In this document: positions 1-6,884 of the stretch, piece after piece
Layout: each line of letters begins with the position of its first letter
How positions within the stretch are numbered: position 1 is the stretch's first letter
Assembly (NCBI GenBank): GCA_028278625.1
Contig: JANQDY010000283.1
Span: 1-55,337 of the forward strand
Reading direction: 5' to 3'
DNA from: Thermodesulfobacteriota bacterium
Lineage (GTDB): Bacteria > Desulfobacterota > DSM-4660 > Desulfatiglandales > Desulfatiglandaceae
DNA: 55,337 bases
Made by a program: the position numbers and the translations under genes
The notes under the pieces: model-generated
What the model was told of the DNA's origin: nothing
Database searches by the model: none
The model's input: only the letters and a program-made list of their open reading frames with translations

Positions 1-138
1 TTGGAATGCGACCCTTACGAAGGATCGCCAAAATCAACCAGGAGGTGTGGGGGAATTAGGACCTTTTTTTGTCCGTTTTTTCTTGCGCCAGTGCAAGTAG
101 GGTCTGAAAAATTTTTTCCTATGACTTCAGATGTTTAT

Positions 139-236
139 TGGCGGAAGTGCATGGGAATCGAACCCACCTAACGAGGTTTTAGCCCGTTACACCGGATTTG
201 AAGTCCGGGAGCCCCACCAGTGAGCTTTCCACTTCC
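139..236 (-). tRNA. selC: tRNA-Sec (anticodon TCA)
   Basis: This encodes the selenocysteine tRNA, which inserts Sec at UGA codons. Read on the minus strand it starts GGAAGTGG and ends GCACTTCC, a G discriminator and an encoded CCA (139-141). The anticodon loop is GGACTTCAAATCC, so the anticodon is TCA. The long variable arm and overall length of 98 nt are typical of tRNA-Sec rather than a canonical tRNA. The T-arm reads GTGGG-TTCGATT-CCCAT. The eighth acceptor pair seems to be G-G, so the acceptor may be effectively 7 bp. No selA or selB lies in the window. Confidence 0.95.
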
Positions 237-255
237 GTTGAATCACTTGTTTGGT

Positions 256-284
256 ATCTTAATGAGGGAGGCGCTTTTTGTCAA
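256..284 (-). promoter_or_regulatory. Sigma70-type promoter of tRNA-Sec
   Basis: On the minus strand there is TTGACA (279-284), a 17-bp spacer and TAAGAT (256-261), ending about 20 bp before the tRNA 5' end at 236. The spacing is ideal and the -35 box is perfect. It implies that tRNA-Sec can be transcribed independently of the upstream asd gene. Confidence 0.7.
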
Positions 285-328
285 TCCGTAGCGCCATCTT
301 TCTTCGGAGATAAAGCGCCCCCCTCTTG

Positions 329-1444
329 TCAGGAAATATGACCTATAACGATATTCAGGATCCTGCGGATCGGTTCCGCGGCGCCCCACAGGAGCTGGTC
401 ACCCACCGTAAAGGCTGTCAGATAATCCGGTCCCATCAGCAGTTTTCGAAGCCTCCCCACCGGCACCTGAAGGGTACCGTTGACGGTCGCGGGCGTCAGC
501 TGGTTAAGGGTAAGGGTCCTGTCATTGGGAATCACCGTGACCCAGTCATTCCCCTGTGCGATGATCTCCTCAATCTCTCTTAAGGGAATGTCCTTTTTCA
601 GTTTGACGGTGAGGCCCTGGCTGTGGCAGCGCATGGCCCCGACCCTCACGCAAAGGCCGTCAATGGGGATGAGCGTCTCAGTCCCCAGGATCTTGTTGGT
701 TTCCACAAATCCTTTCCACTCTTCTTTTGTCTGTCCCGAATCCAGGGGGACATCGATCCAGGGCAAAAGGCTTCCGGCCAAGGGCGCCATGAAATTCTCC
801 GTTGGAAAGCCGGTATCCCGCATGGCCGCCGTGATCATCTCATCCAAAACAATGGCCGATGATTCCGGGTCGTTCACAAGGTTCTCGGCGGTGGTTCCCA
901 GGACGCCCATCTGGGCGATGAGCTCCTTCATGTTTTTGGCGCCGGCACCCGATGCGGCCTGGTAGGTCATGGCGGATATCCATTCGATATGGTTTTCCGC
1001 AAAGAGCCCGGATAAGGCCATGAGCATGAGACTGACCGTACAGTTGCCGCCAACAAAGGTCTTGATGCCGGCGGCGAGCCCCTCGTCTATGACGGACCGG
1101 TTGACCGGGTCAAGCACGATGATACTGTCATCTTTAAGTCTGAGGGTTGATGCCGAGTCGATCCAGTATCCTTTCCACCCGCTGCTGATGAGTTCGGGGT
1201 ACACCTTTTGGGTGTAGCTCCCACCCTGACAGGTGACGATGATATCGAGAGAGGAAAGGCTCGAAATGTCGTAGGCGTCCTTGAGCGGCGGTGCGTCAAG
1301 GCCCGTATCCGGTCCCTTGCCGCCCACATTGGAAGTCGTGTAAAAAACCGGATCAAAGCCTTTGAAGTCCTTTGCTTCCCGCATGCGGCCCATGAGAACC
1401 GAACCTACCATGCCGCGCCATCCCACAAAACCGATTCTTAACAT
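329..1444 (-). CDS. asd: Aspartate-semialdehyde dehydrogenase
   Basis: The enzyme reduces L-aspartyl-4-phosphate to L-aspartate-4-semialdehyde with NADPH, the branch point to lysine/diaminopimelate, threonine and methionine. It is cytosolic. The 371-residue length matches the long proteobacterial Asd type. The N-terminus carries the dinucleotide-binding segment [15 protein letters not shown]. The catalytic cysteine sits in GGNCTVSLM at about residue 135, and the substrate-binding segment [10 protein letters not shown] is near residue 268. The start is ATG with an AGGAGG-like site just upstream (ttaaaGGAGGct on the minus strand). It is a stand-alone gene, transcribed towards tRNA-Sec, which has its own promoter. 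Confidence 0.95.
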   Translation of the reverse strand: MLRIGFVGWRGMVGSVLMGRMREAKDFKGFDPVFYTTSNVGGKGPDTGLDAPPLKDAYDISSLSSLDIIVTCQGGSYTQKVYPELISSGWKGYWIDSASTLRLKDDSIIVLDPVNRSVIDEGLAAGIKTFVGGNCTVSLMLMALSGLFAENHIEWISAMTYQAASGAGAKNMKELIAQMGVLGTTAENLVNDPESSAIVLDEMITAAMRDTGFPTENFMAPLAGSLLPWIDVPLDSGQTKEEWKGFVETNKILGTETLIPIDGLCVRVGAMRCHSQGLTVKLKKDIPLREIEEIIAQGNDWVTVIPNDRTLTLNQLTPATVNGTLQVPVGRLRKLLMGPDYLTAFTVGDQLLWGAAEPIRRILNIVIGHIS

Positions 1445-1509
1445 ATAAGCCTCCTTTAGCTACCTCATATATGCGTAAACGCCTATTTTCGTCTAATGAT
1501 TTTGGTTTT

Positions 1510-2271
1510 TCAAGTGGAAAAATTCTGGATCATGCTTTTTAGGGCTTTCGTCAAAGACATGTTGATGACCAGCTCTGCGACGCCATCGAGAGGGGTGGGA
1601 TCACGATTGATGATGATCAGGGGCGCGCCGCTTTCAGCGGCATGGGCCGGTACCAGGGCGGCAGGCTGGACCACAAGAGAAGAACCGAGCACCATGCACA
1701 GGTCGCATTCTTCCGCCTTGCTGAAAGATTCGGCCAATTCTCTTTCGGGCATGGCCTGGCCGAAAGAGATGGTATTGGGTTTCAGTATACCATCACAATC
1801 ATCGCAGCGCGGGGCCTTGACGCCGGCTTTCAAGCGGTCTTCAATTTCATTGCGGCCGTACAACTTTCCACAACTCAGGCACAAGACCGAAAAGGCGGTG
1901 CCGTGAAGCTCGATGATGTTATCCGGTTGATTGCCCGCCTTGTGATGAAGATTGTCGATGTTCTGCGTTACCACGACCAGCAGCTTGCCTGCATCTTCAA
2001 GGGCCTTTACAGCCATATGGGCCGTATTGGGCCGAGCGTCTTTCATGTTCTGGTAAAGTTCGCTGCTCATTTCCCAGTATTTTTCCCGAGAATGGGTGTT
2101 TGCGACGATTTTCTGAAAATAGAAATCCGAAGGATCGTATTTTTCCCAGACACCTCCCGGACTTCTGAAATCCGGAATCCCCGATTCGGTACTGAGTCCC
2201 GCACCCGTAAATACCAGGATTTTGTGAGCGTTGTCGATGAGGTCCTTTCCTTTTTGAAGCTGAGAATCCAT
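1510..2271 (-). CDS. cobB: Sir2-family NAD-dependent protein deacylase (sirtuin)
   Basis: It removes acyl groups from lysines, using NAD and releasing O-acyl-ADP-ribose and nicotinamide. In bacteria the main known target is acetylated or propionylated acyl-CoA synthetases, several of which are encoded in this window. Visible motifs in order are GAGLSTESGIPDFR near residue 22, TQNIDNLHHKAG with the NID signature near 105, the catalytic His in ELHGT, a Zn site formed by CLSCG and CDDC, and GSSLVVQP. I chose the ATG at 2271 because AGGAGG precedes it at normal spacing; a reading frame continues 15 codons upstream. It is divergent from the DUF166 gene. The specific acyl preference cannot be read from sequence. 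Confidence 0.93.
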   Translation of the reverse strand: MDSQLQKGKDLIDNAHKILVFTGAGLSTESGIPDFRSPGGVWEKYDPSDFYFQKIVANTHSREKYWEMSSELYQNMKDARPNTAHMAVKALEDAGKLLVVVTQNIDNLHHKAGNQPDNIIELHGTAFSVLCLSCGKLYGRNEIEDRLKAGVKAPRCDDCDGILKPNTISFGQAMPERELAESFSKAEECDLCMVLGSSLVVQPAALVPAHAAESGAPLIIINRDPTPLDGVAELVINMSLTKALKSMIQNFST

Positions 2272-2334
2272 GATTACCTCCTGGCAACCCGCGTGATGAT
2301 TATTTCGTTGATGCATCCTTTAGGGTTCTGCTAT

Positions 2335-2362
2335 AGAATAACACAACCGGAACCAATGCCAA
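2335..2362 (-). promoter_or_regulatory. Candidate promoter of the sirtuin gene
   Basis: On the minus strand TTGGCA (2357-2362), a 16-bp spacer and TATTCT (2335-2340) lie about 65 bp upstream of the sirtuin start. Five of six and four of six bases match sigma70 consensus. Assigned by inspection only. Confidence 0.4.
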
Positions 2363-2369
2363 AGTTCAT

Positions 2370-2410
2370 TTGAAAAACCATGGGTCCGGTTTTGAAATGG
2401 GTTAAACCGG
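2370..2410 (+). promoter_or_regulatory. Candidate promoter with overlapping inverted repeat, DUF166 gene
   Basis: TTGAAA (2370-2375), a 17-bp spacer and TGAAAT (2393-2398) form a weak sigma70-like promoter just upstream of the DUF166 start. A perfect 7-bp inverted repeat, CCGGTTT (2386-2392) and AAACCGG (2404-2410), brackets the -10 box. That is where a repressor operator would sit. A third related half-site, AACCGG, occurs near 2345. No regulator can be named. Confidence 0.35.
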
Positions 2411-2416
2411 TTGAAC

Positions 2417-3079
2417 ATGTTACAGAAAATTTTGGTATTTCAGCAATACGGCAGCGGTTTGCACAAGATTTCAGGCGTAAAGGCATACGGTGAAGGTCTT
2501 TTTGAGATTGATGTTTACGACATCGATGATGCCCTTCCCCCGTTTATTGACGAGACCGGGGAGTACTTGCCGAAAACCATTTCTGCGGATCTGGTTTTGG
2601 ATTTTCTAAAACATCCCGATCTGTCATTCGATCTGGCGCGCCTTTGTTTCAAAAAGGGTATTCCCGTGGTTGCCTCCGGTCAAAAGGAGAAGCGTGAAGG
2701 GGTCTTCATGCCCCCCGTCTGATGCGCCCTCTCCCGGCAGGATTGTCTGGGGTTCTATGGTGAGCGGTTCGGTTATCCCGATTTCAAAGTGGATTTGGCA
2801 AAAGGCGTCATTGATCGGGTCCATGTGTTGCGTGGGGCCCCCTGCGGGGCCACCTGGAAAGCCGCTGAACAGATGTCGGGCACGACACCTGGTGAAGCGG
2901 TTGTTCGCATGGGAATTGAAACCCAGTTCTGTTGTTTGGCGGATCCTTCGTCATGGGATCCCATTCATGGCAAAAGCCCCGTTCACCTGGCGGGCAGCAT
3001 CCACAGTGCCGCGCTTAAGCGCGCCCTCGATGTTGTTCGGCCGCGAGCGGCAAAGGATTGTTCCCCCAGGGAACTTTGA
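2417..3079 (+). CDS. dfsP: DUF166-family protein, candidate selenoprotein (in-frame UGA at 2720-2722)
   Basis: The function is unknown. The family (COG1810/DUF166) was once loosely labelled thymidylate synthase without proof. Reading through one TGA gives about 220 residues, a normal family length. The N-terminal half (KILVFQQYG to a PDLSFDLARLCFKKGIPVV segment) and the C-terminal half (RGAPCGATWKAA near 141, then HLAGSIHSAAL) belong to one protein in one frame. The TGA is codon 102 and is followed directly by TGC, so the motif is MPPV-U-C-ALS. My recollection is that homologues carry Cys-Cys there. With tRNA-Sec 2.2 kb away, Sec insertion is more likely than a broken gene. ATG 2417 was preferred to TTG 2411; the ribosome site is weak. 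The symbol is recalled from annotation usage and unverified. Confidence 0.72.
2732..2752 (+). promoter_or_regulatory. SECIS-like hairpin downstream of UGA
   Basis: TCCCGG (2732-2737) can pair with CTGGGG (2747-2752) in a 6-bp stem with two G-U pairs, enclosing the loop CAGGATTGT. The stem begins 9 nt after the UGA and the loop lies 15-23 nt after it, near the spacing expected for bacterial SECIS elements, which need guanines in the apical loop. The short stem was found by eye and the element is poorly conserved in general, so support is modest. Confidence 0.4.
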
Positions 3080-3106
3080 AATATATTGAAATATAAGGAG
3101 TTACAA

Positions 3107-3499
3107 ATGGGTCTTCTGGTCAGATGGCTGATTCTCACGGCGGCGATAATGGTCGCCGCATATCTGATTCGAGGGATCGAGGTAAGTGGATTTGCGAGCG
3201 CCTTTTTTGCGGCCGCCATCCTGGGGGTTCTGAACGTCTTTTTCCGGCCGATCCTATTGATTTTAACCCTTCCCTTAAATATCGTGACGCTCGGTTTTTT
3301 CACCTTCGTCATTAACGCCTTGTTACTCAAAATGGCCTCCGGCGTGATATCGGGATTTGTGGTGCACGGATTCTGGTCCGCGGTTTTTGGCGGTTTCATC
3401 GTCAGTGTGGTGAGCTGGCTCCTGAATTCATTTATCAATGATCAGGGGAGGGTTGGCTACAGGGATCTCAGGCGAAAAGAAGACGGACGGTGGGAGTAG
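3107..3499 (+). CDS. Phage-holin-family (DUF360-like) four-helix membrane protein
   Basis: This is a small inner-membrane protein of unknown role, about 130 residues. Four hydrophobic segments are visible: LVRWLILTAAIMVAAYLI, AFFAAAILGVLNVFFRPILL, LNIVTLGFFTFVINALLL and AVFGGFIVSVVSWLLNSF. The second carries the asparagine/arginine NVFFRPILLILTLPLN signature of the mycobacterial-type 4TMS holin superfamily, common in chromosomes with no phage nearby. The start is ATG 3107 because AAGGAG precedes it. It sits 27 bp after the DUF166 stop and 6 bp before the DMT gene, so the three may be co-transcribed. A lytic function is not implied. Confidence 0.8.
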   Translation: MGLLVRWLILTAAIMVAAYLIRGIEVSGFASAFFAAAILGVLNVFFRPILLILTLPLNIVTLGFFTFVINALLLKMASGVISGFVVHGFWSAVFGGFIVSVVSWLLNSFINDQGRVGYRDLRRKEDGRWE

Positions 3500-3505
3500 C
3501 GCCCG

Positions 3506-4417
3506 TTGGATTCGCCCGCCGTTAGAGAGACCCTTGATTTTAAAGCGGTTGCCATCCTGACAGTCTTGTGCCTGCTGTGGGGGTTCAATGCCGTCGCCAT
3601 TAAAGTGAGCAATGAGGGGGTTTCTCCCGTCTTCTGCGCAGGTCTGCGTTCCCTCATCGCATTCGTGGCCCTAACCATCTGGATGAAGATGAAAAAGCTG
3701 CCGCTTTTTCCCTCCAACCTCATGGATGGTTTGGTTATCGGTTTGCTCTTCGGTTTGGAGTTTGCCGCTCTTTATGCCTCGCTCATGTATACCACGGCAT
3801 CGTCCGCATGGATACTCCTGTACTCAACCCCTTTTTTTCACGCGGTGGGCGCCCATTTTTTTCTAAAAGGCGACCGCCTCACCCCGTACAAGGTCGTCGG
3901 TTTGATCCTGGCGTTTATCGGCATCGTTATTCTTCTGAGCAAACATTTTGGTCTCCCCTCATTAAGGGGCCTGGTGGGGGACCTGATGGCATTTACAGCC
4001 GCCGCCCTTTGGGCCTTGACCACCATTTATATCAAGCGGCGCCTGGTGGGAACCGTCTCTTTTCACCATACCCTTTTCTATCAGATGCTGTTTTCCATTC
4101 CGATCCTTTTTCTCATCAGCATGCTGACGAAGGAGACCCCAATCCATTACCTGAACTATGCGATTGTTCTATCAATACTGTTTCAAGGGGTGATTGTGGC
4201 CTTTCTAAGCTACCTTCTCTGGTTCTATCTGGTTCATGACTATCCTGTCAGCCGACTGAGCGCCTTCACGTTTCTGACGCCTGTGTTTGCAATCGCCTCA
4301 TGCGTGGTTTTCCTTGGTGAACCGTTGACGTGGAAGTTGGTGGTTTCACTGATCCTGGTGAGCCTGGGCATCTATGTGGTGAATATGGAACCTTCCAGAC
4401 CGCCGATTGACCGTTAG
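3506..4417 (+). CDS. EamA/DMT-superfamily permease
   Basis: This is a probable 10-helix inner-membrane exporter of a metabolite such as an amino acid or nucleobase; the substrate is unknown. Two EamA repeats are visible. The first begins LTVLCLLWGFNAVAIKV and contains GLRSLIAFVAL; the second begins GDLMAFTAAALWALTTIYIKR and ends with FLGEPLTWKLVVSLILVSLGIYVV. The length (303 aa) is typical. The likely start is TTG 3506, preceded by GGGAG 8-9 nt upstream and lying directly after the holin-like gene stop, which supports translational coupling. Confidence 0.88.
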   Translation: MDSPAVRETLDFKAVAILTVLCLLWGFNAVAIKVSNEGVSPVFCAGLRSLIAFVALTIWMKMKKLPLFPSNLMDGLVIGLLFGLEFAALYASLMYTTASSAWILLYSTPFFHAVGAHFFLKGDRLTPYKVVGLILAFIGIVILLSKHFGLPSLRGLVGDLMAFTAAALWALTTIYIKRRLVGTVSFHHTLFYQMLFSIPILFLISMLTKETPIHYLNYAIVLSILFQGVIVAFLSYLLWFYLVHDYPVSRLSAFTFLTPVFAIASCVVFLGEPLTWKLVVSLILVSLGIYVVNMEPSRPPIDR

Positions 4418-4437
4418 AAAGCGCTATCAGCCGTTGA

Positions 4438-5277
4438 TCAATGTTCTACCGTGAAGACGTGGGAATAAAGGGTTGAAATCCATTGTTTCCCTTCCTGGGT
4501 CAGGCGAAGGTACCGAAGGGCATCCTCGATAAGGGGGCTGACCACATCCCAATAAAACTTGGCATAATCCTTTCTTAAGTCACCCGGTCTTTTATAACCC
4601 AACCTCTCGTTGACGCCCACTTCCTCGAATTCATAATAGAGGGATGGTGATTTTCTGAGGTAATCGGGGTCCCCCAGTTGGCCGATAAAATCGGCGGCCC
4701 GGACAACGCCGCCATACCCTTTGGTATCCCGGTGCTCCTCATCATCGGGAACGGGAAACCGGGTCATTTCGATATAGGAAGCAATGAGATCCGCGTCGAT
4801 GAAGTATTCCGTTCTGCCAATGAGTTTTCCACCGAAGCGCTCGCGCACAAAGAGCTTGCTGCGATCAACGTGGTAGGGGGTCAGGGCCACATCGGTTCCC
4901 CCTTCCGGCAGTTCAACGGTTTGATCCCCGATTCCCGTTGCAAAACGGGGCTCATTGTCATTTCGGCAGACCCCTTTTACGTATCCGATGTCGTGACACA
5001 ACAGGGCGATTGTGCAGTTGAGCCAGTCTTTGGGTGTTATGCCACCTTCACAGAGGTGTTTCCCTTCCAGAATGGCCTGGCCCGCCATGGTCACCATTAC
5101 CGTATGATAAAGGTCATGGTAAAGGGCATCCGTATTGGCGATGTTTTCAAGGGCGAGACGACCGGACCATGCGATGAGATTGCTGAACTCGGGCTCAATA
5201 TTGCTGTAATTGCGGCGGTACTTCTCCGCCAGTTCCCTGACGAAATAATCGATATTGAGTTCCTGGAAATTGATCAT
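4438..5277 (-). CDS. HD-domain metal-dependent phosphohydrolase
   Basis: This is a cytosolic HD-superfamily protein of about 279 residues. Metal-binding residues are visible as HDLYHTVMV near residue 57, the central HD in LLCHDIGYVKG near 95, and a later Asp in EYFIDADLIASYI. The HD pair following a YHTV-type histidine is the class signature, but no GYP motif is present, so c-di-GMP cleavage is not supported. ATG 5277 was chosen because AGGAGG lies 8-10 nt upstream; a longer frame to 5334 lacks a ribosome site. It is convergent with the DMT gene (20 bp apart) and divergent from the XRE-cupin regulator. The substrate is unknown. Confidence 0.8.
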   Translation of the reverse strand: MINFQELNIDYFVRELAEKYRRNYSNIEPEFSNLIAWSGRLALENIANTDALYHDLYHTVMVTMAGQAILEGKHLCEGGITPKDWLNCTIALLCHDIGYVKGVCRNDNEPRFATGIGDQTVELPEGGTDVALTPYHVDRSKLFVRERFGGKLIGRTEYFIDADLIASYIEMTRFPVPDDEEHRDTKGYGGVVRAADFIGQLGDPDYLRKSPSLYYEFEEVGVNERLGYKRPGDLRKDYAKFYWDVVSPLIEDALRYLRLTQEGKQWISTLYSHVFTVEH

Positions 5278-5431
5278 GAAAAAAGCCTCCTCATCTCCGT
5301 TTCCAAAAGGGTTGTTCTGACATTGCGGTTTCAACCAAGTTTTTTATACACCGTGATTCACCGCTTATATCGCAGAATATCATCGGTTCATGGAAAAAGC
5401 AATGCCCGGTCCTGTCTTGGTCCTCTGACGG

Positions 5432-5460
5432 TTGACTTATCGATCCTATAGGATTAGTCT
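5432..5460 (+). promoter_or_regulatory. Candidate promoter with 12-bp palindrome, regulator gene
   Basis: TTGACT (5432-5437) is followed by a 17-bp spacer and a weak TAGTCT (5455-5460). A perfect 12-bp palindrome, ATCCTATAGGAT (5443-5454), fills the spacer. The downstream gene encodes an XRE-type DNA-binding protein, and such regulators often bind short palindromes in their own promoters. Autoregulation is inference. Confidence 0.4.
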
Positions 5461-5520
5461 TGCTCTTACGTATTTTTAGGCTGTTAGTTGCAGGAAGAAA
5501 TCGGGCGCAAGGGGGAAAAC

Positions 5521-6819
5521 ATGGGGCGCAAAACAAGGATTGCATCGGGGGTCAGTCAACTGGATCGTCTTCTGGGGGGCATTTTCATCGGAGACAATGT
5601 GGTTTGGCACGATGATGCGGGAAGTCTGGCCTCGGTATTCTGCCTCAATTTCATACAGGAATCCATCGCCCATGAAAAGCCCATGATATATGTGAGTTTT
5701 GATCGGTCACCTCGAAACCTGCTGGAAAAACTGGGGCCTTTGGCCGAAAGCGAGTACGTCACCATCCTCGATTGTTTTACTTACGGCAAAGGGGCCGGCT
5801 CCGATGTCTTTTCCAATTTCTACGAGGAAGGTGAATCCGACTGGCCCTGCCGCATTGTTTGCGTCAACGAACCTTGGAAAGTGAACCAAGTGACGGATTC
5901 CTTCTACGGGATTCACGGTGATTTGAACGGCGACGTTCGATTCGTATTTGAAAGCCTTACCGGGATGCAGGAGCTGTGGGGCGGTGAAGACCATATCATC
6001 CGTTTTTATTCTCATTCCTGCCCGCGGTTGTATGAGCTTAACACCATTGCCTACTGGATCATGGAAAAGAAGGCCCATTCAACCAGACTCAGGGCACACA
6101 TCAACCAAATCGCCCAGGTGGCCATCGACCTTTCCGTCAAACGGGGTACCACCTCTCTGACCATCCTGAAAGCCGAAAAGAGAAGTCTGGAGAATCTCAA
6201 CAAGCCGCATCGATACTGGGTAAAGGATCTGACGGTGAGTTTTGAATCTGAAAAGCACACCACGGGACAGATCGATCTGGGAATGCGCTTAAAGGACCTG
6301 CGCATGAAGCGGGGGCTGAGCCAGACGGAACTGGCCAAACTGGTAGGGGTGACGCCCAGCACCATCAGCCAGGTTGAAAGCAGGCTCATATACCCTTCTC
6401 TGCCGGCCCTGCTCAAAATGGCGGAGGTTCTCTCAGTTGAAATCAGTGCCTTTTTTCAGGAAAGGACGGATGTGGAGCGTCAAGTGGTTTTTCCGGGCAG
6501 CGGGGCCGTTGATGTCAAATTTCCGGAACTGCCGGCGGACAGCCTTTCCGCCAAACTGCTGGCCCCTCTGGACTTTGACGGCAAAGCAGAGCCTTATCTC
6601 ATTGAGATTCCGCCCAAGAAAACCCTGCCGTCCCATTTCTTCATCCATAAGGGTGAGGAGATGGGATATGTCTTATCTGGCAAACTTCAGTTGAAAGTGG
6701 GAAAAGGGGTTTATTCGGTCCGTGCCGGCGATATTATTTATCTGACGGCTGACATGCCGAGCCATTGGAAGAATCCCGGTCCGGGGACTGCCAAATTGCT
6801 CTGGATCAAAATCAAGTAG
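5521..6819 (+). CDS. KaiC-like domain / XRE helix-turn-helix / cupin fusion regulator
   Basis: This is a probable DNA-binding regulator with two sensory modules. Residues about 1-230 resemble a RecA/KaiC-type domain (SGVSQLDRLLGGIFIGDNVV), but the expected P-loop is replaced by WHDDAGSLAS, lacking the GK[ST] lysine. Residues about 254-312 form an XRE HTH (MRLKDLRMKRGLSQTELAKL, then STISQVES). Residues about 345-432 form a cupin with SHFFIHKGEEMGYVLSG and RAGDIIYL. HTH-cupin proteins (PuuR/SutR type) are common; the KaiC-like N-terminal addition is unusual. ATG 5521 follows a GGGGG run, a better site than the frame start at 5488. Ligand and targets are unknown. Confidence 0.8.
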   Translation: MGRKTRIASGVSQLDRLLGGIFIGDNVVWHDDAGSLASVFCLNFIQESIAHEKPMIYVSFDRSPRNLLEKLGPLAESEYVTILDCFTYGKGAGSDVFSNFYEEGESDWPCRIVCVNEPWKVNQVTDSFYGIHGDLNGDVRFVFESLTGMQELWGGEDHIIRFYSHSCPRLYELNTIAYWIMEKKAHSTRLRAHINQIAQVAIDLSVKRGTTSLTILKAEKRSLENLNKPHRYWVKDLTVSFESEKHTTGQIDLGMRLKDLRMKRGLSQTELAKLVGVTPSTISQVESRLIYPSLPALLKMAEVLSVEISAFFQERTDVERQVVFPGSGAVDVKFPELPADSLSAKLLAPLDFDGKAEPYLIEIPPKKTLPSHFFIHKGEEMGYVLSGKLQLKVGKGVYSVRAGDIIYLTADMPSHWKNPGPGTAKLLWIKIK

Positions 6820-6852
6820 CCTTCAGGCGGGTCATTCCGCCTGAAGGCTTTG
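6818..6852. terminator. Bidirectional intrinsic terminator
   Basis: A perfect 13-bp stem, AGCCTTCAGGCGG (6818-6830) and CCGCCTGAAGGCT (6837-6849), with a 6-nt loop lies between the convergent regulator and GltB-domain genes. The plus-strand T run is short (TTTG); the minus side is followed by TACTTGATTTT. The stem begins inside the TAG stop codon of the regulator. Confidence 0.8.
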
Positions 6853-6884
6853 TGGGTTAACCATTGACAGTCATTTGAAAGAGA

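Noticed and set aside
1..138. Possible gene fragment at the left edge
   Set aside because: Short open frames on both strands lack start sites or motifs; no feature can be supported there.
2720..2722. UGA in the DUF166 gene as a simple nonsense mutation
   Set aside because: Only one stop interrupts the frame, the next residues keep family motifs, and UGA is at a Cys-type position with tRNA-Sec nearby. Sec insertion explains more, though mutation is not excluded.
3107..3499. Holin-like gene as evidence of a prophage
   Set aside because: No other phage gene lies nearby; such four-helix proteins are common on bacterial chromosomes.
4438..5277. HD-domain protein as a c-di-GMP phosphodiesterase (HD-GYP)
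   Set aside because: HD is present but no GYP motif is seen.
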